Assembly (NCBI GenBank): GCA_031255315.1
Contig: JAIRSS010000112.1
Span: 1 to 5,366 of the forward strand
DNA: 5,366 nucleotides
Source of the DNA: Spirochaetaceae bacterium
Lineage (GTDB): Bacteria > Spirochaetota > Spirochaetia > Treponematales > Breznakiellaceae
Direction of reading: 5' to 3'
Positions 4,864 to 5,366 of the stretch are shown piece after piece (the first letter of the stretch is position 1; every line of letters starts with the position of its first letter). The translations under genes and the position numbers were made by a program. Below the pieces are notes generated by a model. The model did not search any database. It was given only the letters and a program-made list of their open reading frames with translations, and was not told where the DNA came from.

Positions 4864-4872
4864 GAAGGAAGA

Positions 4873-5366
4873 ATGAAAATGAAACGAATGGCGTGGGTTT
4901 TTACCGGCATACTGTTGCTGGTAAGCCCGGCGCTTGTCTTTGCCGGCGGAGGCAGAGACGGGGGAGCCGCGCCGGCGGCCCAGGCGGGAAGCGGCGATAG
5001 TTCCACCCTTGCCGGGTGGGGGGCCGCGGTAAAATCGCGGTTTAACGGCCAGACCATCACGGTCGCTATGGCTTCCCATCCGTCCACCGATGCCTTCCGC
5101 AAGATGGAACGGGAATTCACCAACCTTACGGGCATAAAGGTGGTATGGGACGTGGTTGAGGAGACAAACCTGAAGAACAAGCAGTTGCTGGACGCCCAGG
5201 GCGCCGGAAGCTATGACGTAATGATGGTGGACGCCTTCTGGATGAGCGAATACGCTTCCAAAAACGTGCTGGACCCCATTGAGACCTTTACCAATGATGC
5301 TTCCAAGACCCCGCCGTGGTTCGATTACAACGACATTATGCCCGCCTACCGTAACGGTATCGCCGG
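4873..5366 (+). CDS. Sugar-type ABC transporter solute-binding protein, N-terminal part (3' end outside window)
   Basis: 164 residues are visible and the frame is open to the window edge. A signal peptide is clear. A short basic start (MKMKRMAW) precedes a hydrophobic core (VFTGILLLVSPALVFA), with likely signal peptidase I cleavage after FA and a Gly/Ala-rich linker after it. There is no lipobox cysteine, so a soluble periplasmic protein is expected. After the linker, TITVAMASHPSTDAFRKMER (about 58-77), then EFTNLTGIKVVWDVVE and SYDVMMVDAFWMSEYASKNVLDPIE, are the first lobe of an extracellular solute-binding protein family 1 (COG1653-like). The family captures sugars or oligosaccharides for a membrane ABC importer, whose permease and ATPase genes probably follow. 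The ligand cannot be named. The gene sits behind its own promoter and an apparent attenuator. Confidence 0.88.
   Translation, partial: MKMKRMAWVFTGILLLVSPALVFAGGGRDGGAAPAAQAGSGDSSTLAGWGAAVKSRFNGQTITVAMASHPSTDAFRKMEREFTNLTGIKVVWDVVEETNLKNKQLLDAQGAGSYDVMMVDAFWMSEYASKNVLDPIETFTNDASKTPPWFDYNDIMPAYRNGIA

Noticed and set aside
4693..5079. Minus-strand open frame across the leader and the binding-protein start
   Set aside because: It is low-complexity and Pro/Arg/Gly-rich, and overlaps a clear signal peptide gene and terminator on the other strand.

Overview
The window is ordinary bacterial chromosome with tightly packed genes and GC-rich coding sequence. It carries one unusually elaborate regulatory leader. 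I infer a spirochaete, probably a Treponema relative. The grounds are the style of the seryl-tRNA synthetase C-terminus and a solute-binding protein whose signal peptide ends in FAGGG, which I associate with treponemes. This placement is tentative because no rRNA or other marker is present.

Layout: (1) 1-411 (+) is the C-terminal part of seryl-tRNA synthetase. (2) 535-1212 (+) encodes a 225-aa protein that reads like a short-chain dehydrogenase/reductase whose nucleotide-binding glycines and catalytic Tyr/Lys have been lost. (3) A nested hairpin at 1213-1261 separates it from a convergent minus-strand operon. That operon is mtnA (1899-3011, methylthioribose-1-phosphate isomerase) followed by a class II aldolase-family gene (1276-1902). 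The two overlap by ATGA, and a good Shine-Dalgarno lies inside the mtnA end. Together they look like two consecutive steps of methylthioribose or 5-deoxyribose phosphate salvage. (4) A 138-bp divergent intergenic region separates mtnA from a GPH/MelB-type sugar:cation symporter (3150-4508, +). It holds a promoter candidate for the symporter, an inverted repeat around the -10, a hairpin predicted at the very 5' end of the mRNA, and a small palindrome covering the ribosome-binding site. (5) A 364-bp gap (4509-4872) leads to the start of a periplasmic sugar-type ABC solute-binding protein (4873 to the window end).

The most interesting part is that last gap. It has a strong-looking promoter (A-tracts, TTGACA, 17 bp, TAGCAT). 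Then comes a leader of about 240 nt with a 9-bp closing helix around a roughly 100-nt potentially branched domain, and a CGTATCG repeat that can pair with the terminator 5' arm. A good intrinsic terminator (about 12 bp plus U8) ends only 4 nt before the Shine-Dalgarno of the binding-protein gene. This is the architecture of a riboswitch or attenuator. I do not recognise it as a known class. The pairings were found by eye and not by a folding program.

Working together: the isomerase/aldolase pair probably processes a thio- or deoxy-pentose phosphate by-product of S-adenosylmethionine metabolism. The symporter next door may import a related sugar, but its substrate is unknown. The binding protein starts a separate, RNA-regulated uptake operon that continues beyond the window. 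No mobile element, CRISPR array, rRNA or tRNA was seen.
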